Positions 51,998 through 61,534 of a DNA stretch of 64,000 nt are shown one piece after another. Under the pieces are notes generated by a model, which saw nothing but the letters and a program-made list of their open reading frames with translations, had not been told where the DNA came from and did not search any database. How positions within the stretch are numbered: the first letter of the stretch is position 1; every line of letters starts with the position of its first letter. A program made the position numbers and the translations under genes. Origin of the DNA: BOG-1155 sp050012495 (lineage in GTDB: Bacteria > Desulfobacterota > Syntrophorhabdia > Syntrophorhabdales > WCHB1-27); the NCBI GenBank assembly GCA_050012495.1, contig JBEKHB010000013.1:10944-74943 (forward strand), read 5' to 3'.

Positions 51998-53698
51998 ATG
52001 GAAATCGGCTCCGAATTCGAGAGCGGTGAAGTTGCCCAGGTGCAATGGCTAATCGACTCCGTGCCATTTCCCTGTATTGCTCTTGATTGCCAGGAGGTCA
52101 TCAAAGAAAGCAACAAGCGGGCGAAGGAATTTTTTGGATTGTTTATAAAAACAAAACGGATTTCGGAAGTCGTAGATAGCTTTGCCCTTCAACAATCAGT
52201 TTTTCGAGGGTTTATCGGCAAGGAACAGAATTCCCTGGAGCTAACTTATCGAGGACGAGCCCTTAAGGTGTATACTGCCCCTCTGATTGATCAAAGGGTT
52301 GTTACACGGGTCATCCTGTTCTTCCTCGACATGTCGTACGCCACAGCTACCCTTGCTGACGCGGTCGAATTGAAGGACCAGTTGGAGAGCATTATTACTG
52401 CATCCGCTGACGGAATAGCCCTTCTGGACAAAGAAAAGCGAATCATATACATCAATGCCGCCTTCGCAGACCTGGTCGGGTTTCCATTCCAATCAATCCT
52501 CGGAAGGGCTGTTGATGACCTTTATCGGAATGGCATTCTAGTCTACCCGAGCCTTGTCGAGGAGACTTTTCTAAGAAAGTGCGTTGTCGAGGGACAGGAC
52601 GAGATTTGCAACGGAAAGCATATATATGTAAGGTTAGTGCCTGTCTTCGACAGGCAACGATGCTTGAAGAAAGTCGTGCTCTTCGCAAGAGCGACAGCAT
52701 TTTCAGCTGCCCAGGCACAGCATCCGGACGAAGTACCGTCAGGCGAAAGAAAGCCGCTTCCCCAAGGTCGCCTCATTTCGCGGAGTAAGAAAGTCTTGTC
52801 TATCCTCGATACCATCAAACGCATAGCTCCAGTGTCCATTCCCGTGCTTCTACAAGGAGAAACGGGGGTTGGCAAGGGCCTCTTCGCTGAACACATACAT
52901 GTGCTGAGCCAGCGTCCGGGCAGGTTTGTAAAAATAAACTGTAATGCTTTGCCACCGGAGTTGGTGGAGAGTGAGCTGTTCGGATATGACAAAGGGGCAT
53001 TCACTGGCGCAAAAAGAGAAGGAAAACCCGGCCTTTTTGAGATGGCAGAGGGTGGAACGATTTTTCTGGATGAAATCGGTGATTTGCCTCTCACATCTCA
53101 GGGCAAGCTACTGAATGTGTTGGATGATCAGTATATAAGGAGGCTGGGGGGGATATCGGATATACGGGTAAACGTCCGGGTGATAGCGGCAACCAACAGA
53201 GACTTGAAGCTAAAGAGTGAAAGTGGTTCATTCCGACTGGATTTGTACCATCGTCTAAATGTTATCCCTGTGTATGTACCTCCTTTGCGTGACAGAAAGG
53301 AGGATATACCCATACTTATTAGCTTCTACCTTAATAGATTGAATACGCGTTATAACCGAGCCAAGTACTTTTCGCCGGCATCCCTCGAATGCTGCCGTAC
53401 ATACAATTGGCCAGGAAACGTTCGTGAGCTCATTAATCTAGTCGAAAACATGATCATAGTCAACGAACGAGAGTGCGTTGAGACATTCGATTTGCCTCCT
53501 CAAGTCTGGACCCATGCACAGAAGCGTGTGCTTGATAAGGGCAAAAGACCACTGAAAGAAATGATAGCCAACCTGGAAAAAGACCTTCTCAGACAGGCTA
53601 TGCAGGAATGCAAGAGTTCTCGCGAGATCGCCTCGCGATTGGGGATCTCCCACACTGCTGTCCTCAAAAAGATGAAACGGTACATGGTCCTGTCTTAA
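51998..53698 (+). CDS. Sigma-54-dependent activator with PAS sensing domains
   Basis: The ATG at 51998 follows GGGGGTG; length 566 residues. The N-terminal half has two PAS-like domains (about 10-115 and 125-235; IITASADGIALLDKEKRIIYIN marks the second). The AAA+ domain has Walker A GETGVGKG (about 287), the sigma-54 contact loop GAFTGA (about 332) and Walker B GGTIFLDEIGDLP (about 352). A Fis-type helix-turn-helix ends the protein (SREIASRLGISHTAVLKKM). There is no receiver domain, so it senses a ligand or redox state directly. It almost certainly drives the adjacent ketone-carboxylase operon. Confidence 0.93.
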   Translation: MEIGSEFESGEVAQVQWLIDSVPFPCIALDCQEVIKESNKRAKEFFGLFIKTKRISEVVDSFALQQSVFRGFIGKEQNSLELTYRGRALKVYTAPLIDQRVVTRVILFFLDMSYATATLADAVELKDQLESIITASADGIALLDKEKRIIYINAAFADLVGFPFQSILGRAVDDLYRNGILVYPSLVEETFLRKCVVEGQDEICNGKHIYVRLVPVFDRQRCLKKVVLFARATAFSAAQAQHPDEVPSGERKPLPQGRLISRSKKVLSILDTIKRIAPVSIPVLLQGETGVGKGLFAEHIHVLSQRPGRFVKINCNALPPELVESELFGYDKGAFTGAKREGKPGLFEMAEGGTIFLDEIGDLPLTSQGKLLNVLDDQYIRRLGGISDIRVNVRVIAATNRDLKLKSESGSFRLDLYHRLNVIPVYVPPLRDRKEDIPILISFYLNRLNTRYNRAKYFSPASLECCRTYNWPGNVRELINLVENMIIVNERECVETFDLPPQVWTHAQKRVLDKGKRPLKEMIANLEKDLLRQAMQECKSSREIASRLGISHTAVLKKMKRYMVLS

Positions 53699-53753
53699 CG
53701 TCTGTGCGTCTCGGGGCTTGCCTCTACCGTCAAACCAGAAGGACCATGTAATT

Positions 53754-53848
53754 TTAGTTTCCATGTAATTATTGTTTCCATTAGGGGTTTAGTGCTTTCT
53801 TAGTCGCAACCCAGACCCATTCTGTCTTGTAATGGAAACTAAGTTTCC
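53754..53848 (+). promoter_or_regulatory. Upstream activating sequence cluster for the sigma-54 regulator
   Basis: GGAAACT-A-AGTTTCC (53834-53848) is a perfect 15-bp palindrome. TTAGTTTCCAT at 53754-53764 is the exact inverse of 53832-53842, and GTTTCCATTA at 53774-53783 is the exact inverse of 53830-53839. Four GTTTCC arms therefore occur within 95 bp, 55-150 bp upstream of the -24/-12 promoter, the normal placement for enhancer-binding-protein sites. Confidence 0.65.
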
Positions 53849-53902
53849 AGCCTATTTCTATCGCTTCTCTGAATATTCCTTTCAACATCAATATCTTAGC
53901 CA

Positions 53903-53920
53903 ACGGTCTCAGAAGTGCAT
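53903..53920 (+). promoter_or_regulatory. Candidate sigma-54 (-24/-12) promoter
   Basis: ACGG-TCTCAGAAGT-GCAT contains GG at 53905-53906 and GC at 53917-53918 with exactly ten bases between. The -12 side (GTGCA) is good, while the -24 side (ACGG instead of TGG) is imperfect. Transcription would begin near 53930, about 43 bases ahead of the first carboxylase gene. Confidence 0.55.
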
Positions 53921-53972
53921 AAGCATTAATGGGCAATTAGGAAGACGAAATGAAACCATAAAGGAGGTTCAT

Positions 53973-55952
53973 GTGTATACCATCGATATTGATATAGGAG
54001 GAACACTAACCGACGGTGTTTTTAGCGATGGGGTGGAGATTAAGGAAGTAAAGGTTGATACAACCCCTCACGACATTACCGTGTGTCTGTTCGAGTGCTT
54101 GAATCAGGGTGCTTCGAAGCTGGGTTTTGACGGCCTTAAAGAACTAATGAAGGAAACAAGCGTCATCAGGTGGTCCTCGACTCTTACGACAAATGTCTTG
54201 GCCGAGAGGACAGGGCCAAAATTAGGGCTCATCGTGACAAAAGGATACGGAACCAATCTGTATGGGTCCAACGGGAGTCCGGTAATAGATACAATCATCG
54301 ACGCAGAGAACATCCTCGAGATACAGGAAAAATTCAGCGAGGAAGAGGCGTTGCTTCTGTTGAAGGCGTTGCTGGAGAGAGGTGTCAGGAGAGTCGTAAT
54401 TAGCCTAAAGGGTGCTTACCAAGACCGGTCGAAAGAAGAGGATATAAAACAATGGGTTGAAGACCAGTACCCTGACCACTATCTAGGAGCAGTTCCGGTT
54501 GTTGTGGGTGGCGATATCTGCCGGCACCCAAAAGACGAAACGCGGACAAATTACGCGTTAATGAATGCTTATACCCATGGGCCCCTGGCAGTGTCCCTCT
54601 TCAAGGCGGAAGATCAGCTCATTTACGACTACGAGTTCAGGGGGAATCTGCTCGTTGGACTCAATAGAGAGGGAAGCTGCCGTATCGCGAAAGCAAAGGC
54701 AATGGATACCGTTGAGTCGGGGCCGGTTCTCGGCATATTCGGAAGCGCGCGCTTTGCCGAAAAGTACATGTTAGAAAGGGTATGTACTCTCGACATTGGC
54801 GGTACCACGACAAAATTCGGCATTGTCCGCGATCACAAGCCTGTTAATTTGGAAAGGACCGAATTCTTTGGGATTCCCCTTGATATTCCATCGGTTTTGC
54901 TAAGGTCTGTTTCGATCGGCGGTGGCACTGTGGTGAAAGTGGACAAGAAGCTCAAGGATCTAAAAATAGGCCCTGAGAGCACCGGTGGCTATCCGGGTCC
55001 AGCCTGCTATGATTTGGGAGGAAAAGAGGCTACGATCACAGACGCTCTACTCCTCCTGGGGCTCATAAACCCTGACAACTTCCTTGGTGGAGAAAGAAGA
55101 CTCATCCCGGAAAGGGCTACGGAGGCGATTGAGACGAACGTGTCGAGACCGCTGAACTTAGGCAATGTAAGGGGAGCCGCCAAATTGATCGTCGATAAGT
55201 CGCTGGACCAGCTAACCCAGGGATTTCTCCATACGTTCCGGGAGATCAATGATGAACCTGGTCCTGATTACGTGCTATTCGCATTTGGAGGAAACGGGGC
55301 TCTTTTTGCCTGCCTGCTGGCCGACAAACTTGGTATCAAGACAGTAAAGGTGTTTCGGTTTGGCTCTGTATTCAGCGCCCTTGGTTCCTCTATGAGTGAT
55401 GTTACTCATGTGTATGAAGAATTCGTGGAGAAAAGACTATCTGACATAAGCCCTGAGGAGCTCAGGAATACGCTGATGTCGATGATGAATAATGCCGAGA
55501 TGGATCTCAGAGGTGAGCGCTTCGATCCGAGAATGGCGACCTACGCGCTCGAGGTGGATGTCCTTGAGGGTGGCAATGCTTTCAAGACTCTCTCGCTGCC
55601 GACCGGTCCTGGCACCCCTGAGTTAGAGAAGGCATGGGAGAAAATTCTGCAAGAGTACGGGGGGGTGCGAGCCAAAACGCTCAGGCTGAAATCGACATTC
55701 GAGATCTCGAAATACCAGCCCATCAGTGTGCCTCAAGATGGTGAGCTAATTCCCATTGATGCCAAAAAGGGGGACAGGATGGTCTTTTCCAGCGAAGTCC
55801 CGGTCTTTGTTTACCATGGCCTCAAAAACGGCAACATCATAAATGGTCCCGCCCTCGTTGAAGGCGATAACACAACGTACTACATCCCTGAGGGCTGGCT
55901 CTGGGAGACGGACGAATACCTTAATGCTACCATTAAGAGACTCGGAGGTTGA
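53973..55952 (+). CDS. Hydantoinase A/acetone-carboxylase-type subunit; acetophenone carboxylase ApcA-like
   Basis: The GTG at 53973 follows AAGGAGGTTCAT, so I prefer it to an upstream ATG that lies within the promoter region; length 659 residues (about 72 kDa). The actin-like ATPase motifs are DIDIGGTLTDG at the N-terminus, TLDIGGTTTKFGIV (about 273-286) and YPGPACYDLGGKEATITDA (about 344-362). It is the first of five genes in the order and sizes of the acetophenone carboxylase subunits (70, 15, 87, 75 and 34 kDa). The core enzyme uses ATP to activate bicarbonate and the enolised ketone. The substrate here is unproven. Confidence 0.82.
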   Translation: MYTIDIDIGGTLTDGVFSDGVEIKEVKVDTTPHDITVCLFECLNQGASKLGFDGLKELMKETSVIRWSSTLTTNVLAERTGPKLGLIVTKGYGTNLYGSNGSPVIDTIIDAENILEIQEKFSEEEALLLLKALLERGVRRVVISLKGAYQDRSKEEDIKQWVEDQYPDHYLGAVPVVVGGDICRHPKDETRTNYALMNAYTHGPLAVSLFKAEDQLIYDYEFRGNLLVGLNREGSCRIAKAKAMDTVESGPVLGIFGSARFAEKYMLERVCTLDIGGTTTKFGIVRDHKPVNLERTEFFGIPLDIPSVLLRSVSIGGGTVVKVDKKLKDLKIGPESTGGYPGPACYDLGGKEATITDALLLLGLINPDNFLGGERRLIPERATEAIETNVSRPLNLGNVRGAAKLIVDKSLDQLTQGFLHTFREINDEPGPDYVLFAFGGNGALFACLLADKLGIKTVKVFRFGSVFSALGSSMSDVTHVYEEFVEKRLSDISPEELRNTLMSMMNNAEMDLRGERFDPRMATYALEVDVLEGGNAFKTLSLPTGPGTPELEKAWEKILQEYGGVRAKTLRLKSTFEISKYQPISVPQDGELIPIDAKKGDRMVFSSEVPVFVYHGLKNGNIINGPALVEGDNTTYYIPEGWLWETDEYLNATIKRLGG

Positions 55953-55953
55953 A

Positions 55954-56322
55954 ATGGAGAAAATAAGATTCACTGAATATCTTGACCTGTGTTTGGAAGA
56001 CGAGAGCTGGTACTGCCATGTGTGCGACCACAAGATAGGGCCGGCGGCGGGCAATTACAAGGAAGGATGCCTCGTATACGAGCGAAATCCTCAAGAGGTT
56101 CACGATCCGGTCATCCCGAAAGCACCTTACAATTTTAGCCCTAAGAAAGAATGGGTCTCTATACTTGAGTTTTATTGCCCGGGATGTGGAACACAAATTG
56201 AGACGGAATATCTTCCGCCCGGGCATCCGATCACCCATGACATAGAAGTGGACCTAGGGAGCCTCAAGAAGGCTATAGCTGAAAACCGTCTCAAGATAGT
56301 TAATGGAAAGGTTGGGAGGTGA
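55954..56322 (+). CDS. Small zinc-ribbon subunit, acetone carboxylase gamma/ApcB-like
   Basis: Starting at the ATG at 55954 with GGAGG ahead, this 122-residue protein (about 14 kDa) has C21/C24 (YCHVC) and C75/C78 (YCPGC), a two-knuckle metal site. The size and position directly after the first large subunit match the 15-kDa alpha-prime subunit of acetophenone carboxylase and the gamma subunit of acetone carboxylase. It lies one base after the preceding stop, so the subunits are produced together. Confidence 0.8.
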   Translation: MEKIRFTEYLDLCLEDESWYCHVCDHKIGPAAGNYKEGCLVYERNPQEVHDPVIPKAPYNFSPKKEWVSILEFYCPGCGTQIETEYLPPGHPITHDIEVDLGSLKKAIAENRLKIVNGKVGR

Positions 56323-56326
56323 GGCC

Positions 56327-58447
56327 ATGCGATCAATAGACATAGACGTTGGCGGCACATTTACGGATTTGGTAATGCACTATGATGGGAGAATTGTTTA
56401 TGCAAAGTCTCCTACTACACCCTTTGACCTCTCGGTGTGCTTCGTGAATGTCATAGAGGAGGGTGCCAAACAACTTGGATTGGATATGCCCATCCTTCTG
56501 TCAGAAATGGAGATCATTCGTTATTCGACAACGATTGCCTTGAACAGACTCATTCAAAGACAGGGTTCAAGGATGGGTTTGATCACCACCGAGGGCCACG
56601 AGGACGCGATATTGATAGGAAACGGTCCTCAGTGGGTTGACGGTACAGTTGTCGCCGAACGACGTAATCTGGCAAAACAGAATAAGCCACTGCCGTTGAT
56701 TCCCCGCGAATTCATCGTGGGGGCAAAAGAACGTGTGGATTGTTTTGGACAGGTTGTCCGGCCCCTGGATGAAGAGGACGTGCGAGAGAAGGTAAGGTAC
56801 CTTGTCGACAAAGGGGTTCGCGGTTTTGTGGTGTCATTGCTCTGGTCTTTCTTGAATCCGGGTAATGAAAGGAGAATTCGCGCCATCATCAGGGAGGAAT
56901 ACAAGCCATACCATATAGGTTATCTTCCCGTGGTCCTTGGCCACGAAGTGGTGGGGAAATGGGGGGAATATCAAAGGACTATGACGGCGGTTTTGGACGC
57001 CTATCTCCACCGATCGATGCAGATTGAACTTTCCGCAAGTTGGGATCGGCTCAGGGAAAACAAATACAAAGGTTCCTTCTTGATGGTGCACAACACAGGT
57101 GGCTGTGCCGAGGTGTTTAAGACAGCCGCAAGCAAGACGTATAACGGAGGACCTGTCTCCGGTCTCATGGGGTCTTATTACATAGGGAAGGAAATAGGGT
57201 TTAAAAACGTTGTCGCTTCAGACGTGGGGGGCACAAGTTTTGACATCGGTCTTGTGGTTGAAGAGAGCGTACGGAGTTACGATTTCCGACCCATTATTGA
57301 CACATGGATGACTGCTACAACCATGATCAAAACTACATCGATTGGTGCCGGCGGTGGGTCTATAGCAAGGGTGAATCGGCTGCTTGGGAACAAGTTGGAG
57401 GTTGGACCCCAAAGTGCCGGAGCCCTACCTGGCCCTGCATGTTATGGCCTGGGCGGCACTGAGCCGACCGTGACTGACGCCGATGTTGTCCTGGGCTACG
57501 TGAACCCTGAGTTCTATTTTGAAGGTAAAATGAAGCTGGACAAGGAGCTGGCGCTACGGGCCATCAAGAGAAAGATAGCGGACCCCCTCGGCATTGATGT
57601 CTATGAAGCAGCCGGTGCAATCAGGAAACTCGTTGATAGCAATATGGAGTCGGCTATCAAGAAGGAGGTACACCTCAGAGGATACTCTCCGGAAGATTTC
57701 GTCATATTCTCATTTGGAGGTGGTGGGCCGACGCATGCGGAGGGTTACATGGGGGACATCTCCAAGGCGGTCATCTTTCCTTTTTCTCCGGTATTTTCTG
57801 CCTTTGGCGCATCCATCATGGATATAATCCATCTCTACGAACGTACAAACACTATGTTCCTCATGGAGCCGGCAACGGGGAAATACACGGACCAATACGA
57901 GGACTTTAATAAGGTGGTGGAAAAGCTTGTCGAAAAGGCCAAGAGAGACCTGATAGCAGAAGGCCTTCCTGTGGATCAAGCCGTTTTTAGCTTGGAACTG
58001 GATCTCCTGTATGGCGGGCAAATTCATGAGAAGAGGTCTTCATCACCACGCCTGTTCATAAAGAACCCGGATGACGTGAAGGCTATATGCGACGAATTTG
58101 AAAAAGAGTTCAGAGAAAGCTTCAGCCCCTTTGCGGTGAACCGTGAGGGAGGGGTCATCCTGAGAAACTTTATTGTGAAAGTTACAATTCCTACCGAAAA
58201 GGTGAAGCTACCCACCTATCAGTCGTCTGGATCCAACCCCTCGGCCGCCTTGAAAGGTAGTCGCGATGCTTGGTGGAGGGACGGCGGATTCCGTAAAACA
58301 TCCATCTACAACTTTGACGCCCTGTGTTCGGGTAATATGATTGAGGGTCCGGCTGTAATTGAAGCGAAATACACAACCGTTGTTGTTCCTCCAGAGATGC
58401 GATACCAGGTCGAAGAACACGGGCTGGGTATTCTTCAAAGAGTTTAG
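56327..58447 (+). CDS. Hydantoinase A-type subunit; acetophenone carboxylase ApcC-like
   Basis: The ATG at 56327 is preceded by GGGAGGTGAGGCC; length 706 residues (about 78 kDa). Motifs are DIDVGGTFTDLV at the start, SDVGGTSFDIGLV (about 303-315), LPGPACYGLGGTEPTVTDADVVLG (about 367-390) and FSFGGGGPTHAEGY. It is a paralogue of the first subunit with a full set of phosphate-binding motifs, and probably carries one of the two ATP-dependent half-reactions of the ketone carboxylase. Confidence 0.82.
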   Translation: MRSIDIDVGGTFTDLVMHYDGRIVYAKSPTTPFDLSVCFVNVIEEGAKQLGLDMPILLSEMEIIRYSTTIALNRLIQRQGSRMGLITTEGHEDAILIGNGPQWVDGTVVAERRNLAKQNKPLPLIPREFIVGAKERVDCFGQVVRPLDEEDVREKVRYLVDKGVRGFVVSLLWSFLNPGNERRIRAIIREEYKPYHIGYLPVVLGHEVVGKWGEYQRTMTAVLDAYLHRSMQIELSASWDRLRENKYKGSFLMVHNTGGCAEVFKTAASKTYNGGPVSGLMGSYYIGKEIGFKNVVASDVGGTSFDIGLVVEESVRSYDFRPIIDTWMTATTMIKTTSIGAGGGSIARVNRLLGNKLEVGPQSAGALPGPACYGLGGTEPTVTDADVVLGYVNPEFYFEGKMKLDKELALRAIKRKIADPLGIDVYEAAGAIRKLVDSNMESAIKKEVHLRGYSPEDFVIFSFGGGGPTHAEGYMGDISKAVIFPFSPVFSAFGASIMDIIHLYERTNTMFLMEPATGKYTDQYEDFNKVVEKLVEKAKRDLIAEGLPVDQAVFSLELDLLYGGQIHEKRSSSPRLFIKNPDDVKAICDEFEKEFRESFSPFAVNREGGVILRNFIVKVTIPTEKVKLPTYQSSGSNPSAALKGSRDAWWRDGGFRKTSIYNFDALCSGNMIEGPAVIEAKYTTVVVPPEMRYQVEEHGLGILQRV

Positions 58448-58471
58448 GAAAAACAAAGAGGGAGGTCGATT

Positions 58472-60532
58472 ATGCCAATACTTTCTGCAGAAGAAAAATT
58501 AAGCATGATGAAAACGAATCCACCGACGGCATATGAGTTGGAATGCGTTGAAACGCTTGCAATCGGTGAATTCGAAATTGGATTTCAGAGAACCAACGAT
58601 ATTCTTGACGAAGCCATGGAGGTTTTCCAGCGGACAGCCCGAAGCGCTTTCGGGGTGGCCGGCGACTCTATGGTCGCAATCTTCACCGCACAGGGTGATC
58701 TGGCCAATGGCGCTTGCGGTACTTACCTCCATGAGGTGATCCAGCCCGTGCCCATAAAATACGTGATGAAGTATTACTCGGAAAACCCGGGCATTAAAGA
58801 TGGTGACATCTGGTACATCAATGACGCTCTCTATGGAGGCATCCACAATCCCGACGTGCTGGTGTTCATGCCGGTTTTTTACGCTGGGAAAATTATTGCC
58901 TGGGCCTCTGCCGGGGTGCACACCAGTGAATCCGGCGGTGTTGAGCCGGGAGGGATGGAAATAAATGCCCCTTCACGGTTCTATGAGGGCTTCAACGCTC
59001 CACCCATTAAGGTGGGGGAGAACTTCGAACTCCGGGCCGACTTTCTTGAACTCTTGGCAGTGTACGGCCTTCGGGCGCCCCAGATGGTGCTGGCCGATAT
59101 GAGGGCCCGGAGCGCGGCCGTTGACAGAACACGTATGCGATTGGTAGAACTGGCGTCCAAAAGGGGTTCCGCCTACGTCATAGGACTACTCCAAAAGATG
59201 CTCCTGGTTGCGGAGGAGGGTGCTCGAAAGAGGATCAAGTCATGGGCGGATGGTACCTACCGCTGTGTCAATTTCTGTGATGCAGTCGGGATGCAGGAAG
59301 GCCTGGTTAGATCTTCTTATATGACCGTTATAAAGAAGGATGATGAAATCACCTTCGATTTCACCGGCACCTCTCCTGAAAACATTTCCTCCTATAATGC
59401 TCATGTCCAGGCTGTGGTTGGACATGTCTCAAACTATATTTACGAATACGTGTTCCACGACTTGCCTATAAGCAGCGCCACATTTGCCCCCATCCACTTT
59501 AAGTTTCCCCCGAACTCTTGTCTTAACCCTGACATAAGGGCAGCAACATCCTGCTCTGTAATGATTGCGACCGGTGTTATGAGTGGAATCCATAACGTAT
59601 TTGCCAAGCTGATGTTCCCCACTGAGGACTGGAAACAGGTGACAGCCTCTCAAGGGAATGCCGGTAATGCATACGTGCTGGCCGGCGTGAATCAATGGAA
59701 TACCTTTTATGCGGATATGCAGGCTTACTCCCTCAACACCGAGGGGCAAGGCGGGCGGGTAAACCAGGACGGAGTCGACGCTTTCGGTTTTCCATGGTGT
59801 GTCTTTGGGAGGGCACCCGATGTAGAACTTATGGAGAACGAACTGCCCATTTTAATCCCGGTGTGCCAGCACTGGCCTGATTCCGGGGGGGCAGGCAAAT
59901 ACAGAGGTGGGTGCGGAACCTTTCAACTGTGGGTTGCGTATCACAAGAAAGATGTCTGGTTTCTCTGTATTGCCGATAACTCAAATCTGCAGACACCCCA
60001 GGGACTTTTCGGCGGCTACGCGCCGTGCACTGTGCCGGGCATCAGCATACGAAAGGCCGATATCCTGAAAAAGCTTAAGGAAGGCGCAAAAGACCTGGAA
60101 CTGGATTTTGCTTCACTCATCAATGAAAAATCTATTGCCGGAGACTGGCAGGTTGAGTTTTTTGCCCGGGCCGTCAGGATGTACAGCCACGGGGACGTCA
60201 TTAACTTCTGTTTTGCGACAGGCGGTTCAGGGTACGGTGATCCTTTGGAGAGGGATCCCAAGTCTATAACAAAGGACCTGGTGGAACGCAGGATATCGCT
60301 GTGGAGCGCCAGGAATGTGTACAGGGTCGCGTGCGATCCCGAGACGTACGGAGTTGATTATGTGAAGACGAATAAGCTTCGAGACGACGCACGCAAGGAG
60401 AGACTGGCCAAGGGGAAACCTTACAGCCAGTTTCTCAGAACCTGGGAGAAAAGAATGCCACCTAAGGAAATGCTGACTTTTTATGGCTCCTGGCCCGACG
60501 CGCAGCCCGTTGCCCCGATAATTAGGCCTTAG
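58472..60532 (+). CDS. Hydantoinase B-type subunit; acetophenone carboxylase ApcD-like
   Basis: The 686-residue protein (about 76 kDa) is a HyuB-type chain: GDIWYINDALYGGIHNPDVLVFMPVF (split here around residues 110-135), DLANGACGTYLHEVIQ, GGCGTFQLWVAYHKK and the C-terminal GGSGYGDPLERDPKSI. In acetone and acetophenone carboxylases this chain binds the substrate. GGGAGG precedes the ATG. It is 24 bp after the previous stop. Both HyuA-type and HyuB-type chains present makes a carboxylase or oxoprolinase; the extra small subunits favour carboxylase. Confidence 0.82.
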   Translation: MPILSAEEKLSMMKTNPPTAYELECVETLAIGEFEIGFQRTNDILDEAMEVFQRTARSAFGVAGDSMVAIFTAQGDLANGACGTYLHEVIQPVPIKYVMKYYSENPGIKDGDIWYINDALYGGIHNPDVLVFMPVFYAGKIIAWASAGVHTSESGGVEPGGMEINAPSRFYEGFNAPPIKVGENFELRADFLELLAVYGLRAPQMVLADMRARSAAVDRTRMRLVELASKRGSAYVIGLLQKMLLVAEEGARKRIKSWADGTYRCVNFCDAVGMQEGLVRSSYMTVIKKDDEITFDFTGTSPENISSYNAHVQAVVGHVSNYIYEYVFHDLPISSATFAPIHFKFPPNSCLNPDIRAATSCSVMIATGVMSGIHNVFAKLMFPTEDWKQVTASQGNAGNAYVLAGVNQWNTFYADMQAYSLNTEGQGGRVNQDGVDAFGFPWCVFGRAPDVELMENELPILIPVCQHWPDSGGAGKYRGGCGTFQLWVAYHKKDVWFLCIADNSNLQTPQGLFGGYAPCTVPGISIRKADILKKLKEGAKDLELDFASLINEKSIAGDWQVEFFARAVRMYSHGDVINFCFATGGSGYGDPLERDPKSITKDLVERRISLWSARNVYRVACDPETYGVDYVKTNKLRDDARKERLAKGKPYSQFLRTWEKRMPPKEMLTFYGSWPDAQPVAPIIRP

Positions 60533-60551
60533 GACGGGGAGGCATTTTACA

Positions 60552-61517
60552 ATGAGTGGCGGATCAAAAACAGAGTTATTGAAAGCTTTCGTCAAAAAGG
60601 GGGAGGTTCCATCGAAGCCCTTCGTTCTTCCTATGATTTCTAGCATCGCTGCTAAGGCAGAAGGCATAGCACCTGAGCAATTCCTGCTCAACGCTACGAA
60701 GCTTTCCAACACCTTGAAACGGGTATACCAATACTACAGGTATGATGGGATCTTGAGCTATTGTCGTAATCATCTGGAGGCGGAGATTTTGGGTTGTACC
60801 GTGGAAAGATCCTGTTTTCCCGCAGCCGTCTCCCTGCAAGGGGATGCTTCATTGTGCGGTGAGATCGCTCCAATCGAGGGGCTACCCTATGCAGCGATCG
60901 CGAAAGACGTTATTCAGAGACTGAGGATAACTGTCAGGGACCAACAGTTACTGGCTGTTGCCTTTGATGGGATGATGAGATTGGCCAGTTTCTGCTTCGG
61001 ACAGACTTCTGAAGCGACCCTGGAATCTGCTTCCGCAGCCCTGCTAAAACTGGGTCAGTTTTTCTGCCAGGCGGGGGCCGATATTATCTTTTTCATCGAA
61101 GATGGTCCTGCCCTCGATGGCACTTATCCAATCGAGTGGTGGAGGAATTTTCATCAAGTGACGAAGGTCATCGTTTATCATGAAGCACTGCCGGTGCTGA
61201 TGCTCAGGGTTGGTAACGGGGTCGCAGCTAGAACCGTCATGCTCCAGGCGGAGGGTTTCCTGCCATGCTTCGTCTGTGATGATCTTGAGTCATTTTCACA
61301 AATCATGAACGAGTTGCCAACTGACAAGCCCTTTGGAATAGGCTTCACACTGGATATCTTGCTGGGTAAGGATTTGATGCGACTGAAAGATGCGGTTGGC
61401 CAGCACAAGGACAGAATCGTCCTGCTTACCACATCCGACGAGATCCCTTATGAGAGCTTTCAGCCGGACCTTTTTCAGGAAGTTGCTCGAGCATTAGACG
61501 AGATTGCCAAATTATAA
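60552..61517 (+). CDS. ApcE-like fifth subunit, possibly URO-D-related
   Basis: This 321-residue protein (about 35 kDa) is placed and sized like the 34-kDa epsilon subunit that is needed for acetophenone carboxylase activity but is not part of its core. The sequence alternates beta strands and helices (AGADIIFFIEDGPALDG, KVIVYHEALPVLMLRVGNG, FGIGFTLDILLGKDLMRLKDAV), reminiscent of a uroporphyrinogen-decarboxylase-like TIM barrel; that resemblance is weak. It is 19 bp after the HyuB-type gene. Confidence 0.7.
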   Translation: MSGGSKTELLKAFVKKGEVPSKPFVLPMISSIAAKAEGIAPEQFLLNATKLSNTLKRVYQYYRYDGILSYCRNHLEAEILGCTVERSCFPAAVSLQGDASLCGEIAPIEGLPYAAIAKDVIQRLRITVRDQQLLAVAFDGMMRLASFCFGQTSEATLESASAALLKLGQFFCQAGADIIFFIEDGPALDGTYPIEWWRNFHQVTKVIVYHEALPVLMLRVGNGVAARTVMLQAEGFLPCFVCDDLESFSQIMNELPTDKPFGIGFTLDILLGKDLMRLKDAVGQHKDRIVLLTTSDEIPYESFQPDLFQEVARALDEIAKL

Positions 61518-61534
61518 TACAGAGAGGTTTAGCA

